This document shows, piece by piece, positions 54,101-63,003 of a DNA stretch of 64,000 bases (positions are counted from its first letter, which is position 1; each line of letters opens with the position of its first letter). The stretch is taken from the NCBI GenBank assembly GCA_038184435.1, contig CP116227.1:2943501-3007500 (forward strand), written 5' to 3'. The notes beneath the pieces are model-generated. The model was given only the letters and a program-made list of their open reading frames with translations, searched no databases and was not told the DNA's origin. A program made the translations under genes and the position numbers. Source of the stretch: Nocardioides alkalitolerans. Its GTDB lineage: Bacteria; Actinomycetota; Actinomycetes; Propionibacteriales; Nocardioidaceae.

Positions 54101-55750
54101 TCAGCCGATCGCCGCCGCCGCCGCGCGTCCCGCTGTCCGCCCGGAGAACAGGCACCCGCCGAGGAACGTGCCCTCGAGCGCGTTGTAGCCGTGCATGCCG
54201 CCACCGCCGAAGCCGGTGGCCTCGCCCGCGGCGTACAGGCCGGGCACCGGCACCCCGGCCGCGTCGAGCACCCGCCCGTCGAGGTCGGTGTGGAGGCCGC
54301 CGAGGGTCTTGCGGGTGAGGATGTGGAGCCGTACGGCGATGAGCGGGCCCGCCGCGGGATCGAGGAGGCGGTGGGGTGTCGCGACGCGGATGAGCTTGTC
54401 GCCGCGGTAGTTCCGCGCCCCGTGGATGGCGGTGACCTGGGCGTCCTTGCCGAACGGGTTCGCGATCTCCCGATCGCGGGCCTCCACGAGGCGGGTGAGG
54501 CGCTCGGCGTCGATGAGGGGCTGGCCGGTGAGGCGGTTCATGCCGGCGGCCAGCTCGTAGAGCGTGTCTGCGACGACGAAGTCCTCGCCCTTCTGCTTGA
54601 AGGCCTCGACGGGACCCGGCGCACCGGACTTCAGCCGGCCGAGGAGCAGCCCGACGTCCTTGCCGGTGAGGTCGGGGTTCTGCTCCGACCCCGAGAGCGC
54701 GAACTCCTTCTCGATGATCTTCTGCGTGAGCACGAACCACGAGTGGTCGTGGCCCGTGCCCCGGAGGTGCCGCAGCGTGCCGAGGGTGTCGAATCCGGGG
54801 AAGTAGGGCGCGGGCAGGCGGTTGCCCTCGGCGTCGAGCCACAGCGACGAGGGCCCGGGGAGGATCCGGATGCCGTGGTCGGCCCAGATCGGGTCCCAGT
54901 TGCGCAGGCCCTCGACGTAGTGCCACATCCGGTCCGGGTTGATGACCGCCCCGCCGGCGGCCTCGGTGATGCCGATCATCCGGCCGTCGACGTGGGCGGG
55001 CACGCCGGCGACCATGCGCTCCGGCGGGGTGCCGAGGCGGGCCGGCCAGTTCTTGCGCACCAGCTCGTGGTTGCCGCCGATGCCGCCGGAGGCGACGACC
55101 ACGGCCTGGGCGGTCAGCTCGAATTCGCCGACCTCGTCGCGGGAGGACGCCGCGCCCCGTACGACGTCGGACGGCGCCAGCAGGGCGCCGCGCACGCCCG
55201 TGACCGTGCCCTCGCTGGTGACGAGCGCGTCGACGCGGTGGCGGAAGCGGAGCTCGACGCGACCCGCGGCGACGTGCTCCCGCACGCGGCGCTCGAACGG
55301 CTCGACCACACCGGGCCCGGTGCCCCAGGTGAGGTGGAAGCGCGGCACGGAGTTGCCGTGGCCGTCGGCGCGCCCGTCGCCGCGCTCGGCCCACCCGACG
55401 ACCGGGAAGAAGCGGTGGCCCATCTGCCGGAGCCAGGAGCGCTTCTCACCGGCGGCGAAGTGCACGTAGGCCTCCGCCCACCTCCGCGGCCAGTGGTCCT
55501 CGGGCCGGTCGAACTGCGCCGAGCCGAACCAGTCCTGCAGCGCGAGGTCGAGCGAGTCCTTCACGCCCATCCGCCGCTGCTCGGGGCTGTCGACGAGGAA
55601 CAGGCCACCCAGCGACCAGAAGGCCTGACCGCCCAGCGACTGCTCCGGCTCCTGGTCGAGCACGAGCACACGCCGTCCCGCGTCCGCCAGCTCCGCTGCG
55701 GCGACCAGCCCGGCCAGTCCACCGCCCACCACGATCGCGTCTGCGTCCAT
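54101..55750 (-). CDS. FAD-binding dehydrogenase (ketosteroid dehydrogenase/fumarate-reductase type)
   Basis: A 549-residue flavoprotein. The FAD dinucleotide fold is at residues 5-25 (AIVVGGGLAGLVAAAEL), followed by EQSLGGQAFWSLGGLF, and a C-terminal GGLHTDLDGRVLD and AGEATGFGGGGMHGYNALEG closing the FAD site. This is the FAD-binding dehydrogenase group related to 3-ketosteroid 1-dehydrogenases. Substrate unknown. Divergent from the PucR-like regulator and, together with it, bracketed by the two inverted ~70-bp repeats. Confidence 0.87.
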   Translation of the reverse strand: MDADAIVVGGGLAGLVAAAELADAGRRVLVLDQEPEQSLGGQAFWSLGGLFLVDSPEQRRMGVKDSLDLALQDWFGSAQFDRPEDHWPRRWAEAYVHFAAGEKRSWLRQMGHRFFPVVGWAERGDGRADGHGNSVPRFHLTWGTGPGVVEPFERRVREHVAAGRVELRFRHRVDALVTSEGTVTGVRGALLAPSDVVRGAASSRDEVGEFELTAQAVVVASGGIGGNHELVRKNWPARLGTPPERMVAGVPAHVDGRMIGITEAAGGAVINPDRMWHYVEGLRNWDPIWADHGIRILPGPSSLWLDAEGNRLPAPYFPGFDTLGTLRHLRGTGHDHSWFVLTQKIIEKEFALSGSEQNPDLTGKDVGLLLGRLKSGAPGPVEAFKQKGEDFVVADTLYELAAGMNRLTGQPLIDAERLTRLVEARDREIANPFGKDAQVTAIHGARNYRGDKLIRVATPHRLLDPAAGPLIAVRLHILTRKTLGGLHTDLDGRVLDAAGVPVPGLYAAGEATGFGGGGMHGYNALEGTFLGGCLFSGRTAGRAAAAAIG

Positions 55751-55850
55751 GGGCCCCAGGCTCGGAGGACGCGGGGACCGGACGCAAGAGCGTCCATCCT
55801 TTCTGAGCACTAGGGTTGTCACCGCCTGACAACGGGAGCGAGGAGCCTGC

Positions 55851-56984
55851 GTGACGATGGATGCCGTGCGCGTCGCCGTCCGCGACGACGTCCTGGCCCG
55901 GCTCGACGAGATCGCGGCCCGCGTCACGGCCGAGATCGTGGCCGAGATCCCGGCGTACGCCGCGCTCGCGCCGGCCCAGCTCGCCGAGGTCGACGCGATC
56001 GCGCGGTGGGGCACGACCCGGGTGCTCGACCTGTGGGCGGAGGGCGCGACGGGGCTCGCGCCGTCGGACCTGCAGCGGTTCCGCGGCATCGGCGCCGCTC
56101 GCGCGCTCGACGGGCGTCCCCTGCCGGGCATCCTCCGCGCCTACCGCCTCGCGGCCACCCAGGTCGTCGACCACATCGAGGCCACCGCCGCCGACCGTCT
56201 GGCCGTCGGCGACGCGATCGCGCTGTCACGGCTGTGGATGGCGGTCGTCGACACGCTCACCGATGCGCTGCACGACGGCTACGCCGCGGGCGCCGCGCGG
56301 GCCGGCGACCGGGACGGCGCCGTCGAGCACCTCCTCGACGACCTGCTCGCCGGCCGCCAGGTCGCCCACACCAACCTCGAGGACCGCAGCCGGGAGCTGC
56401 AGGTCGTGGTCCCCGCGCGCCCCACCCTTCTCGTCGTCGCCCTCTCCCCCGACGGGCCGACGCGCGCCGAGCTGGCGGCCCTGGTGGGCGACGACGCGCC
56501 GCTCCGGCACCGCGAGCACCACGGCGTCGCGGTCCTCGACGGCACCACCGCGCGCGCCATCACCCCGCACTGGACGGCGTCGTGGCGCGGAGCGATGGTC
56601 CCGAACGACCGCACCACCGACCTCCCGCGCTCCTACCGCCTCGCCACGCACGCGCTGCGTCACGCGCCGGCGCACGCGTACGACGAGGGCCGACTCCTCG
56701 ACGAGGCCGACGTGCTGCTCGTCGCGCTCCTCACCGGCCACCGGGACACCGATCGCGCCCGCTTCGAGCGCCTGGTGCTGGACGGGCTGGACGACCACCT
56801 GCTCGCGAGCATCGAGGCCCACGTCGCCACGGGTTCCGCCGACGTCGCCGCCGCGCGTCTCGGCGTCCACCCGCAGACGCTGCGCCACCGCCTGCGTCGC
56901 ACTCGCGAGCTCAGCGGCCGCGACCCGCGCCGTACCTGGGACCGGCTCGTGCTCGAGGTGGCCCTGCTGGGCCGCTCGGCGTGA
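55851..56984 (+). CDS. PucR-family transcriptional regulator
   Basis: A 377-residue protein. An all-helical N-terminal sensing domain (ARALDGRPLPGILRAYRLAA) is followed by a GGDEF-like middle and a C-terminal PucR helix-turn-helix (DVAAARLGVHPQTLRHRLRR). GTG at 55851 has GAGGAG five bases upstream. It is divergent from the FAD dehydrogenase with 100 bases between, so it probably controls that gene in response to its substrate. Confidence 0.87.
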   Translation: MTMDAVRVAVRDDVLARLDEIAARVTAEIVAEIPAYAALAPAQLAEVDAIARWGTTRVLDLWAEGATGLAPSDLQRFRGIGAARALDGRPLPGILRAYRLAATQVVDHIEATAADRLAVGDAIALSRLWMAVVDTLTDALHDGYAAGAARAGDRDGAVEHLLDDLLAGRQVAHTNLEDRSRELQVVVPARPTLLVVALSPDGPTRAELAALVGDDAPLRHREHHGVAVLDGTTARAITPHWTASWRGAMVPNDRTTDLPRSYRLATHALRHAPAHAYDEGRLLDEADVLLVALLTGHRDTDRARFERLVLDGLDDHLLASIEAHVATGSADVAAARLGVHPQTLRHRLRRTRELSGRDPRRTWDRLVLEVALLGRSA

Positions 56985-57009
56985 AGGTCGGGCCCGGGGG
57001 CCCTCGTCG

Positions 57010-57079
57010 TGTAACGCGGTGTCCGGGCGACTGTGCACGTGGTCTACCACCTCCATGGTGACCCGGACACCGCGTTACA
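57010..57079. repeat. Dispersed ~70-bp palindromic element, copy 2 (inverted)
   Basis: TGTAACGCGGTGTCCGGG (57010-57027) pairs exactly with CCCGGACACCGCGTTACA (57062-57079). The loop, containing GTGCACGTGGTCTACC, corresponds to the reverse complement of the loop of the copy at 54012-54085, with a few differences. It lies between the convergent PucR and lipoprotein genes. Confidence 0.88.
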
Positions 57080-57109
57080 TCCCGTCGGGCCCGGCGACCG
57101 CTCGCCCCC

Positions 57110-58126
57110 TCAGGCGCAGCCGAGCACGTCGTACGCCGCGGCGGCGAGCTCCACGAGGTCGTCGCGCTGCTCGTCCTCGTCGCGGGTGTCGGCCAGCGCC
57201 CAGCCGAGGGGGCTGCGGGTGGCGGTCACGGCACATTCGCCCGAGGCGACGAGCACCGCGGAGTCGCCGTCGACGTACACCTCGTCGCCGTCCACCTCGA
57301 CGGGGTCGCCGGCGCCGGCGAGACCCATCGCGAGGTAGCCCTCGTTGGTCACCTGGGAGGCGATCGTCGTGGAGGCCCCGTCCCCGACGTACGCACACCT
57401 GATGCCTGCAGCGCCCACCGCACCGCGGGCGGCGCGCACCTCCCCCACCTCCGCGGTGACGAGCTCGTCGGCGGGGTCGGGGCAGGCGGCGGGAATCTCG
57501 ACGGCCGGTACGTCGACGGCGGCGGCACCGTCGGCCACCTCGCGCGCGAGGTCGACGAGCAGCTCCTCGGGCAGCACGGCGTCGGTGTCGTCGCGGAACT
57601 GGCTGTCGACGAGCACGACCCGGTCCCCGGACCGGACCGTCACCCGGAGGCCGTCGTAGGAGTTCACTGCGACGTACGCCTCGTCGCCGAGACCCGCGAC
57701 CGGCTCGGCGGGGTCGCTGCCGTAGGGCGTCGCGATCGTCGTCACCGGGCGGCCGTCGTCGAACGCCCGGACCCCCACGTTGAGCATCCCGCCGGCGAAG
57801 CCGCAGGCCACGAAGGTCTCCTCGCCCGGGAAGAGGCCGACGGAGTCGCCGCCGAGGCCCTCCGCCGTGCCGGAGCCGTTCGTGTCGAGTGCCGCCGTCA
57901 GCGCGTCCCGCGACTCCGCCGAGATGAGCCCGCACGGCACGGAGTCGGCGTCGGTCCCTCCCGTCGCGTCCCACCCGCCTGCACCGTCGCTGTCGCTGCG
58001 GTCGCGGTCGCCCGATCCCCCCGATGCCCCGTCGTCGTCGCCACAGCCTGCGAGCGCCAGCGGGAGGACGAGAGCGGTGACGAGAAGAGCCGCGCGGGAG
58101 GAACCGGAGGAACGGGAGGAACGCAT
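57110..58126 (-). CDS. Lipoprotein of unknown function
   Basis: A 338-residue secreted protein with lipobox LALAGC (Cys near residue 28) and a Ser/Gly/Asp-rich linker. Two related halves each contain a cysteine-bearing start (VPCGLISAESRDAL; IPAACPDPADELVTAEVG) followed by beta strands, suggesting a duplicated DUF3558-like sensor fold. ATG at 58126. The fold is inferred by eye; the ligand is unknown. Confidence 0.72.
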   Translation of the reverse strand: MRSSRSSGSSRAALLVTALVLPLALAGCGDDDGASGGSGDRDRSDSDGAGGWDATGGTDADSVPCGLISAESRDALTAALDTNGSGTAEGLGGDSVGLFPGEETFVACGFAGGMLNVGVRAFDDGRPVTTIATPYGSDPAEPVAGLGDEAYVAVNSYDGLRVTVRSGDRVVLVDSQFRDDTDAVLPEELLVDLAREVADGAAAVDVPAVEIPAACPDPADELVTAEVGEVRAARGAVGAAGIRCAYVGDGASTTIASQVTNEGYLAMGLAGAGDPVEVDGDEVYVDGDSAVLVASGECAVTATRSPLGWALADTRDEDEQRDDLVELAAAAYDVLGCA

Positions 58127-58145
58127 GCCCCCGCCCTTCCCCCTG

Positions 58146-58193
58146 GGACGTCATGCGAACCGTCGCCGGGGGCCACCGCCTCGCATGACGTCC
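58146..58193. repeat. Palindromic element, copy B (shares core with 37641-37700)
   Basis: GGACGTCATGCGA (58146-58158) pairs exactly with TCGCATGACGTCC (58181-58193) around a GC-rich 22-base loop. The GGACGTCATGCG core is identical to that of copy A, 20 kb away. Unlike copy A it is between divergent genes, just upstream of the lactate regulator operators, so a terminator function is less obvious. Confidence 0.82.
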
Positions 58194-58203
58194 GCCAGAG
58201 GCC

Positions 58204-58241
58204 TGTGGTCTGACCACATGCTACGGTGTGGTCAGACCACA
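58204..58241. promoter_or_regulatory. Two GntR/LldR operators flanking a -10 hexamer
   Basis: TGTGGTC-T-GACCACA (58204-58218) and TGTGGTC-A-GACCACA (58227-58241) are two perfect 15-base palindromes 23 bases apart centre to centre. They contain the TGGTC-N-GACCA core of FadR-subfamily regulators. TACGGT at 58222-58227, between them, could be a -10 element. Position and symmetry strongly suggest autoregulation and control of the lactate dehydrogenase. Confidence 0.85.
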
Positions 58242-58273
58242 CGACGAGCAGCCCGCGACCACCGGAGGGACCC

Positions 58274-58972
58274 ATGGCCGAGACGACCCGCGCCTGGCGC
58301 ACGGTGCTCGACCACCTCGAGCGTGAGCTCGGCGAGGGCCGGCTCGGTCCCGGCGACCGCCTGCCCGGCGAGCGCGAGCTCGCCGCCCGGCTCGGGGTCG
58401 GCCGCTCGAGCGTGCGCGAGGCGGTGCGGGTGCTCGACGTGATGGGCGTGGTGCGCACGGCCACCGGCTCCGGCCCGTCCGCTGGCGCGATCATCGTCGC
58501 CCGGCCCGGCGCCGGCATGTCGACGATGCTGCGGCTCCAGACCGCCGCGCAGGCCTTCGGTGTCGACGACGTCGTCGCGACCCGCGTCGCGCTCGAGGTG
58601 GCGGTCGTCGGCACCCTCGCCGCGGCGTACGACGACGCCCACCTCACGCCCGCCCGCGAGCTGCTCGTCGCGATGGAGGACGCCGCACTGACGCCCGAGG
58701 AGTTCCTCGCGCTCGACGCACGGTTCCACCTCGCGCTGGCGGAGGCGACGGGCAACCAGGTGATGCTCGCCGTGATGGCGGGGCTGCGCACGGCGATCGA
58801 GGACTACGTGCGCCTCGGTCTCGCCCGCATCGACGACTGGTCCGTCACGGTCGAACGCCTGCGCGCCGAGCACGCCGCCCTCCTCGACGCCGTGACCGCC
58901 GGACGCGCCGACGCCGCCCGGACGTGCGTGGCCGACCACATCCACGGCTACTTCGCCCAGATCCGCCCCTGA
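58274..58972 (+). CDS. lldR: FadR-subfamily GntR regulator (LldR-like)
   Basis: A 232-residue protein. The winged helix-turn-helix is RLPGERELAARLGVGRSSVREAVRVL and the C-terminal FCD ligand domain has the metal-ligand pattern DARFHLALAEATGN and a late His (ADHIHGYF). ATG at 58274 has GGAGGG upstream. It lies directly before the LldD2-type lactate dehydrogenase gene, and twin operators precede it. A lactate-responsive repressor is the best call; the symbol is by context. Confidence 0.85.
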   Translation: MAETTRAWRTVLDHLERELGEGRLGPGDRLPGERELAARLGVGRSSVREAVRVLDVMGVVRTATGSGPSAGAIIVARPGAGMSTMLRLQTAAQAFGVDDVVATRVALEVAVVGTLAAAYDDAHLTPARELLVAMEDAALTPEEFLALDARFHLALAEATGNQVMLAVMAGLRTAIEDYVRLGLARIDDWSVTVERLRAEHAALLDAVTAGRADAARTCVADHIHGYFAQIRP

Positions 58973-59013
58973 CCCCGTCCGCCCCACCCCCGGCACCACC
59001 CGAGAGGACCCCC

Positions 59014-60252
59014 ATGGTCACCCGCCAGTTCCCCAAGCCCGCCGAGATCTTCGACCTGCTGAAGTTCAAGAAGCCGGAGCTCAACCCCCGCAAGCGGCGG
59101 CTGGCGAAGGCGCTCACCATCGACGACCTGCGGGTGATCGCGAAGCGCCGCACGCCGCGGGCCGCCTTCGACTACACCGACGGCGCGGCCGAGGGCGAGC
59201 TGTCGATCCTGCGCGCCCGGCAGGCGTTCCAGGACGTCGAGCTGCACCCCGACGTGCTGCGTCCGGCGGTCGACGTCGACACCTCGATCGAGGTGCTGGG
59301 AGCGCGGAGCGCGCTGCCGTTCGGCATCGCCCCCACCGGCTTCACCCGCCTCATGCAGACCGAGGGCGAGATCGCGGGCGCCGGGGCCGCCGGGGCGGCC
59401 GGGATCCCGTTCACGCTCTCGACGCTGGGCACGACGTCGATCGAGGACGTGCAGGCGGCGAACCCGGGCGGGCGCAACTGGTTCCAGCTCTACGTCATGC
59501 GGAACCGCGAGACGTCCTACGAGCTGACCCGCCGTGCGGCCGCCGCCGGCTACGACACGCTCTTCTTCACCGTCGACACCCCGGTCGCCGGCGCGCGGTT
59601 GCGTGACAAGCGCAACGGCTTCTCGATCCCGCCGCAGATCACGCTGCGCACGGTGCTCGACGCCGCGGTCCGTCCCTGGTGGTGGATCGACTTCATCACC
59701 ACGCCGAAGCTCGAGTTCGCCTCGCTGTCCTCGACCGGCGGCACCGTCGGCGAGCTGCTGGACTCGGCGATGGACCCGACGATCAGCTACGAGGACCTCG
59801 AGGTCATCCGCGGGCTGTTCCCCGGCAAGATCGTCGTCAAGGGCGTGCAGAACGTCGCCGACGCGCGCCGACTGGTCGACCACGGCGTCGACGGCGTGGT
59901 GCTCTCGAACCACGGCGGCCGCCAGCTCGACCGCGCACCGGTGCCGTTCCACCTTCTGCCGGAGGTCGTGCGGGAGGTCGGCGGGGACACCACGGTCATG
60001 GTCGACACCGGCATCATGAACGGCGCCGACATCGTCTCCTCGATCGCGCTCGGCGCCGACTTCACGCTGATCGGCCGGGCCTACCTCTACGGCCTCATGG
60101 CCGGCGGACGGCCCGGCGTCGACCGCACGATCGCGATCCTCCGGGACGAGATCGAGCGCACCATGAAGCTGCTCGGCGTCGCCTCGCTCGAGGAGCTCGA
60201 GCCGCGCCACGTCACGCAGCTCGTGCGGCTCGCGCCGCGGCCGCTGGCCTGA
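59014..60252 (+). CDS. lldD: L-lactate dehydrogenase (quinone/cytochrome), LldD2-type
   Basis: A 412-residue FMN-dependent alpha-hydroxy acid dehydrogenase, highly similar by eye to mycobacterial LldD2 over its length (AFDYTDGAAE, TGFTRLMQTEGEIAG, LSNHGGRQLDRAP). The catalytic His is H300 and the substrate Arg R303. It oxidises L-lactate to pyruvate, passing electrons to the respiratory chain. ATG at 59014 is preceded by GAGAGG. Probably in one operon with lldR. Confidence 0.92.
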   Translation: MVTRQFPKPAEIFDLLKFKKPELNPRKRRLAKALTIDDLRVIAKRRTPRAAFDYTDGAAEGELSILRARQAFQDVELHPDVLRPAVDVDTSIEVLGARSALPFGIAPTGFTRLMQTEGEIAGAGAAGAAGIPFTLSTLGTTSIEDVQAANPGGRNWFQLYVMRNRETSYELTRRAAAAGYDTLFFTVDTPVAGARLRDKRNGFSIPPQITLRTVLDAAVRPWWWIDFITTPKLEFASLSSTGGTVGELLDSAMDPTISYEDLEVIRGLFPGKIVVKGVQNVADARRLVDHGVDGVVLSNHGGRQLDRAPVPFHLLPEVVREVGGDTTVMVDTGIMNGADIVSSIALGADFTLIGRAYLYGLMAGGRPGVDRTIAILRDEIERTMKLLGVASLEELEPRHVTQLVRLAPRPLA

Positions 60253-60297
60253 GCCGCTCAGCCACCCAGCCGCTCAGCCGCCCAGCCGCCCCGCCGC

Positions 60298-61611
60298 TCA
60301 GTCGATCCGCACGACCGGCGGCGGGACCCAGCCCGGGTCCCGCGGGTGGTAGAGCCGGAGCATCAGGCGGAACGGGCCGGGCGGGGCGGGCAGCCAGTTG
60401 GCCGTCCCGCCCGCCGGCGGGTACGCCGCGACCTCGACCCGCAGCGACCCGTCCGCCTCGCGGCGCAGGCCCGGGGTGCGGTCGCCCACGGCGTACCGGC
60501 CCAGCGGGTTCTCCACCAGGAGCCCGGCGCGGTGGTAGACGGTCAGCGACCAGAACGCCGCAGCCGGCGGCTGGTCGTCGGCCGCGAAGGTGATCGCGTA
60601 GGTCCGCTCCGCGCCGTCGAGCAGCTCACCCCGGTCGTCGACCTCGGCCACCGGGTAGACGGCCTCCTGGACCGGGTTGACGTAGATCTGCGCCATCGCG
60701 ACGGCCGCCCGCAGCGCGAGGTCGGCCCCCACGTCGGGCCCGACCTCGTTGAGCGCCCAGCCGTGGGCGAGCCGACCGAGCGCGCCGACCCGGGCCTCGA
60801 TCTGGCGCACCCCGTCGGCGAGGCCGTCCCGGACCGCCTCGGCGAGAGCCCCTGGCGGATCGCCCTCGGTCAGGCCGCAGGTCGCCAGGTCGTCACGCAC
60901 CTCGGCGGGCACCGACGCGGGCGCGAGGTCGCGCACGACGCGCGCCACGCTGCGCGCGAACGCCGCCGGTTCGCGCACCTCCGCGTCCCGCGCGACCGCG
61001 TCGAGGTCGACGTCGCGGAGACCGGCGGGAGGCTCCGGCGGCGCGGGGGCGCCGGGCCGGGCCACGAGGGTCACCTCGTCCTGGAGCGCGTGGACGCGGG
61101 CCAGGTCCTCCGGGTCGCCGGGCTCGACGAGCGTGCGACCGCAGACCATGAGGAAGCGGTGCGACGTGCTGACCTCGAGCCGGCCGTCCCGCTCGCGCGT
61201 GCCGAGGGGACCGCGGCGGAACACCAGGGGCGGCAGCTGCGACCCGTGGGTCCGCTGCCCGAGCGACCACGGGCTCCCCGTGTCGGCCAGCCCGACCTGG
61301 TAGCTGTAGTAGCGCTCGCCGTACGCCGGCGTGACCAGCTCGTGCTCCCCGGCGTCGAGGTCGAGCCAGGCCACCGAGTAGAGCGTGTCGACGTTGGGGG
61401 CGACACCCACCCGCAGGCCCGGGTCGGAGAGTGCCCGCTGGTGGCCGATCCGTCCGAGCGGTGCGCCCGCGGAGGTCGCCGGGCGGAGGGCCGAAGGGTC
61501 GCGCGGCTGCGTGAAGTTGAGCCGCACCCGCTGCGCCATGACGCACGGGAAGGCCCACACCTGCAGGCGCGCGGCCGCTGCACGCACCTCGTCGAGCGCC
61601 GTGATCGTCAT
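60298..61611 (-). CDS. DUF1254/DUF1214 domain protein
   Basis: A 437-residue protein. The DUF1254 part carries PNVDTLYSVAWLDL and YYSYQVGLADTG; the C-terminal DUF1214 part ends in LPAPPGPFRLMLRLYHP with a preceding FWSLTVYH. ATG at 61611 starts the homologous sequence. It has no signal peptide. These proteins are found in many proteobacteria and actinobacteria; function is not established. It is divergent from a second family member with 65 bases between. Confidence 0.85.
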   Translation of the reverse strand: MTITALDEVRAAAARLQVWAFPCVMAQRVRLNFTQPRDPSALRPATSAGAPLGRIGHQRALSDPGLRVGVAPNVDTLYSVAWLDLDAGEHELVTPAYGERYYSYQVGLADTGSPWSLGQRTHGSQLPPLVFRRGPLGTRERDGRLEVSTSHRFLMVCGRTLVEPGDPEDLARVHALQDEVTLVARPGAPAPPEPPAGLRDVDLDAVARDAEVREPAAFARSVARVVRDLAPASVPAEVRDDLATCGLTEGDPPGALAEAVRDGLADGVRQIEARVGALGRLAHGWALNEVGPDVGADLALRAAVAMAQIYVNPVQEAVYPVAEVDDRGELLDGAERTYAITFAADDQPPAAAFWSLTVYHRAGLLVENPLGRYAVGDRTPGLRREADGSLRVEVAAYPPAGGTANWLPAPPGPFRLMLRLYHPRDPGWVPPPVVRID

Positions 61612-61676
61612 CTGCCGCGTCCCTTCCACCGTGATATGAAGTGAGTTCAGTTTAAGCACGAGCACGAGGAGCGTCG

Positions 61677-62996
61677 ATGCGGTTCCGCGGACAGACCCCT
61701 GCCGAGGCCGAGCGCCCGCCGTCGCGTCCCGACGCGATCCCGGCGGACCCCGCGCAGCGTCGGGCGCGCGCCCGCACCCTCGCCGAGCTCGCCACGGTCT
61801 ACGGCCTGCCCGCGGTGCTGCAGCACGACCTCCTCCGCCGCGAGACCTGGGGCGCCGACCCACGGCCGCTCTCGACGTTCCGTCACGAGCGCACCATCGC
61901 GACCCCGGGGTTCGGGGGCTTCCGCGTGCCGAACGTCGACACGCTCTACTCGAGCGCCTGGGTGGACCTCACGGGCGGCCCCGTCGACGTCTCGCTCCCC
62001 GCCATGGGGACGCGGTACTACACGCTGCAGCTCCTCGACGCCTTCAGCGGCACCACGAACATCAGCCGCCGCACGGTGGGCGAGGCCCGGGGGTTCACCC
62101 TCGTGCCACCCGGGTCGCCGTGGCCGGAGGACCTCCCGGACGGGAGGGTCGCCGTCGCCGTCGACGCGGCGATCATGTGGGTGCTCATGCGCATCCAGGT
62201 CGGCAGCGACGACCTCGACGTCGTCCACGCCCTGCAGGACCAGGTGCGCCTCGAGCCCCACGGGAACTCGACCGTCACCCCCGAGCAGCCCGCGGGCGAC
62301 GTCGAGGCGGACGCCGCCGCCTTCATGGAGACGCTCGACGCCGCCCTGCGCCTGCAGGGCCACCCCGCCGCCGACGACGCGCTCGTGGCCCAGCTCCGGA
62401 GCATCGGCGTCGGTGGCACCGCGCCGTTCGACGCCGGCGCCCTGGACGAGGCCACGGCCGAGGGCATCGCCGAGGGGTTCGCCGCCGCGATGGAGCTCGT
62501 CTCCACCAACCGCGCGCTCCTCGGCACGCCGACGCCCGGAGGCTGGACCCGCGTGGCCGACAAGGGCCGCCACGGCCACCGCCACCTCAACCGCGCCATC
62601 ATGAACTTCGTCGGCCTGGCCGCCAACGTCGTCGACGAGAACACGTCGTTCAACACGTACGTCGACGCCGACGGCCAGCCGCTCGACGGCCGCCGCTCCT
62701 ACGAGATCGACCTCGTGGACCCGCCCGAGTGCGGCGCCTTCTGGAGCATCACGCTCTACGAGGCCGGGACCGGGACGCTGTACGACGCTCCCGACCGCCG
62801 CCACAGCGTGGGGAGCGCCTCGGGGGGCAGGACGAGCGTGGCCGCGGGCCGCATCGTCGTCGGACCCGACGCGGCGGACGGCGACGCCTGGCTGCCGGCT
62901 CCCCCGGGGCCCTTCTTCCTCGTGCTCCGCATCTACGTCCCGGGGCCGGAGGTCGTCGCGGGGGCGTGGACTCCGCCGCCCGTTCGCCCCCGCTGA
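61677..62996 (+). CDS. DUF1254/DUF1214 domain protein (paralogue)
   Basis: A 439-residue protein of the same two-domain architecture: VPNVDTLYSSAWVDL, YYTLQLLDAFSG, and a C-terminal FWSITLYE and LPAPPGPFFLVLRIY. ATG at 61677 has GAGGAG five bases upstream. The 65-base AT-rich gap between the two starts (GATATGAAGTGAGTTCAGTT at 61633 onward) must contain both promoters. It is clearly a divergent paralogue, not a recent duplicate. Confidence 0.85.
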   Translation: MRFRGQTPAEAERPPSRPDAIPADPAQRRARARTLAELATVYGLPAVLQHDLLRRETWGADPRPLSTFRHERTIATPGFGGFRVPNVDTLYSSAWVDLTGGPVDVSLPAMGTRYYTLQLLDAFSGTTNISRRTVGEARGFTLVPPGSPWPEDLPDGRVAVAVDAAIMWVLMRIQVGSDDLDVVHALQDQVRLEPHGNSTVTPEQPAGDVEADAAAFMETLDAALRLQGHPAADDALVAQLRSIGVGGTAPFDAGALDEATAEGIAEGFAAAMELVSTNRALLGTPTPGGWTRVADKGRHGHRHLNRAIMNFVGLAANVVDENTSFNTYVDADGQPLDGRRSYEIDLVDPPECGAFWSITLYEAGTGTLYDAPDRRHSVGSASGGRTSVAAGRIVVGPDAADGDAWLPAPPGPFFLVLRIYVPGPEVVAGAWTPPPVRPR

Positions 62997-63003
62997 CCAC
63001 CGG

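Noticed and set aside
54012..57079. Composite transposon or insertion sequence
   Set aside because: The inverted ~70-bp elements contain no transposase gene between them and no target duplication could be seen, so they are reported as palindromic repeats only.
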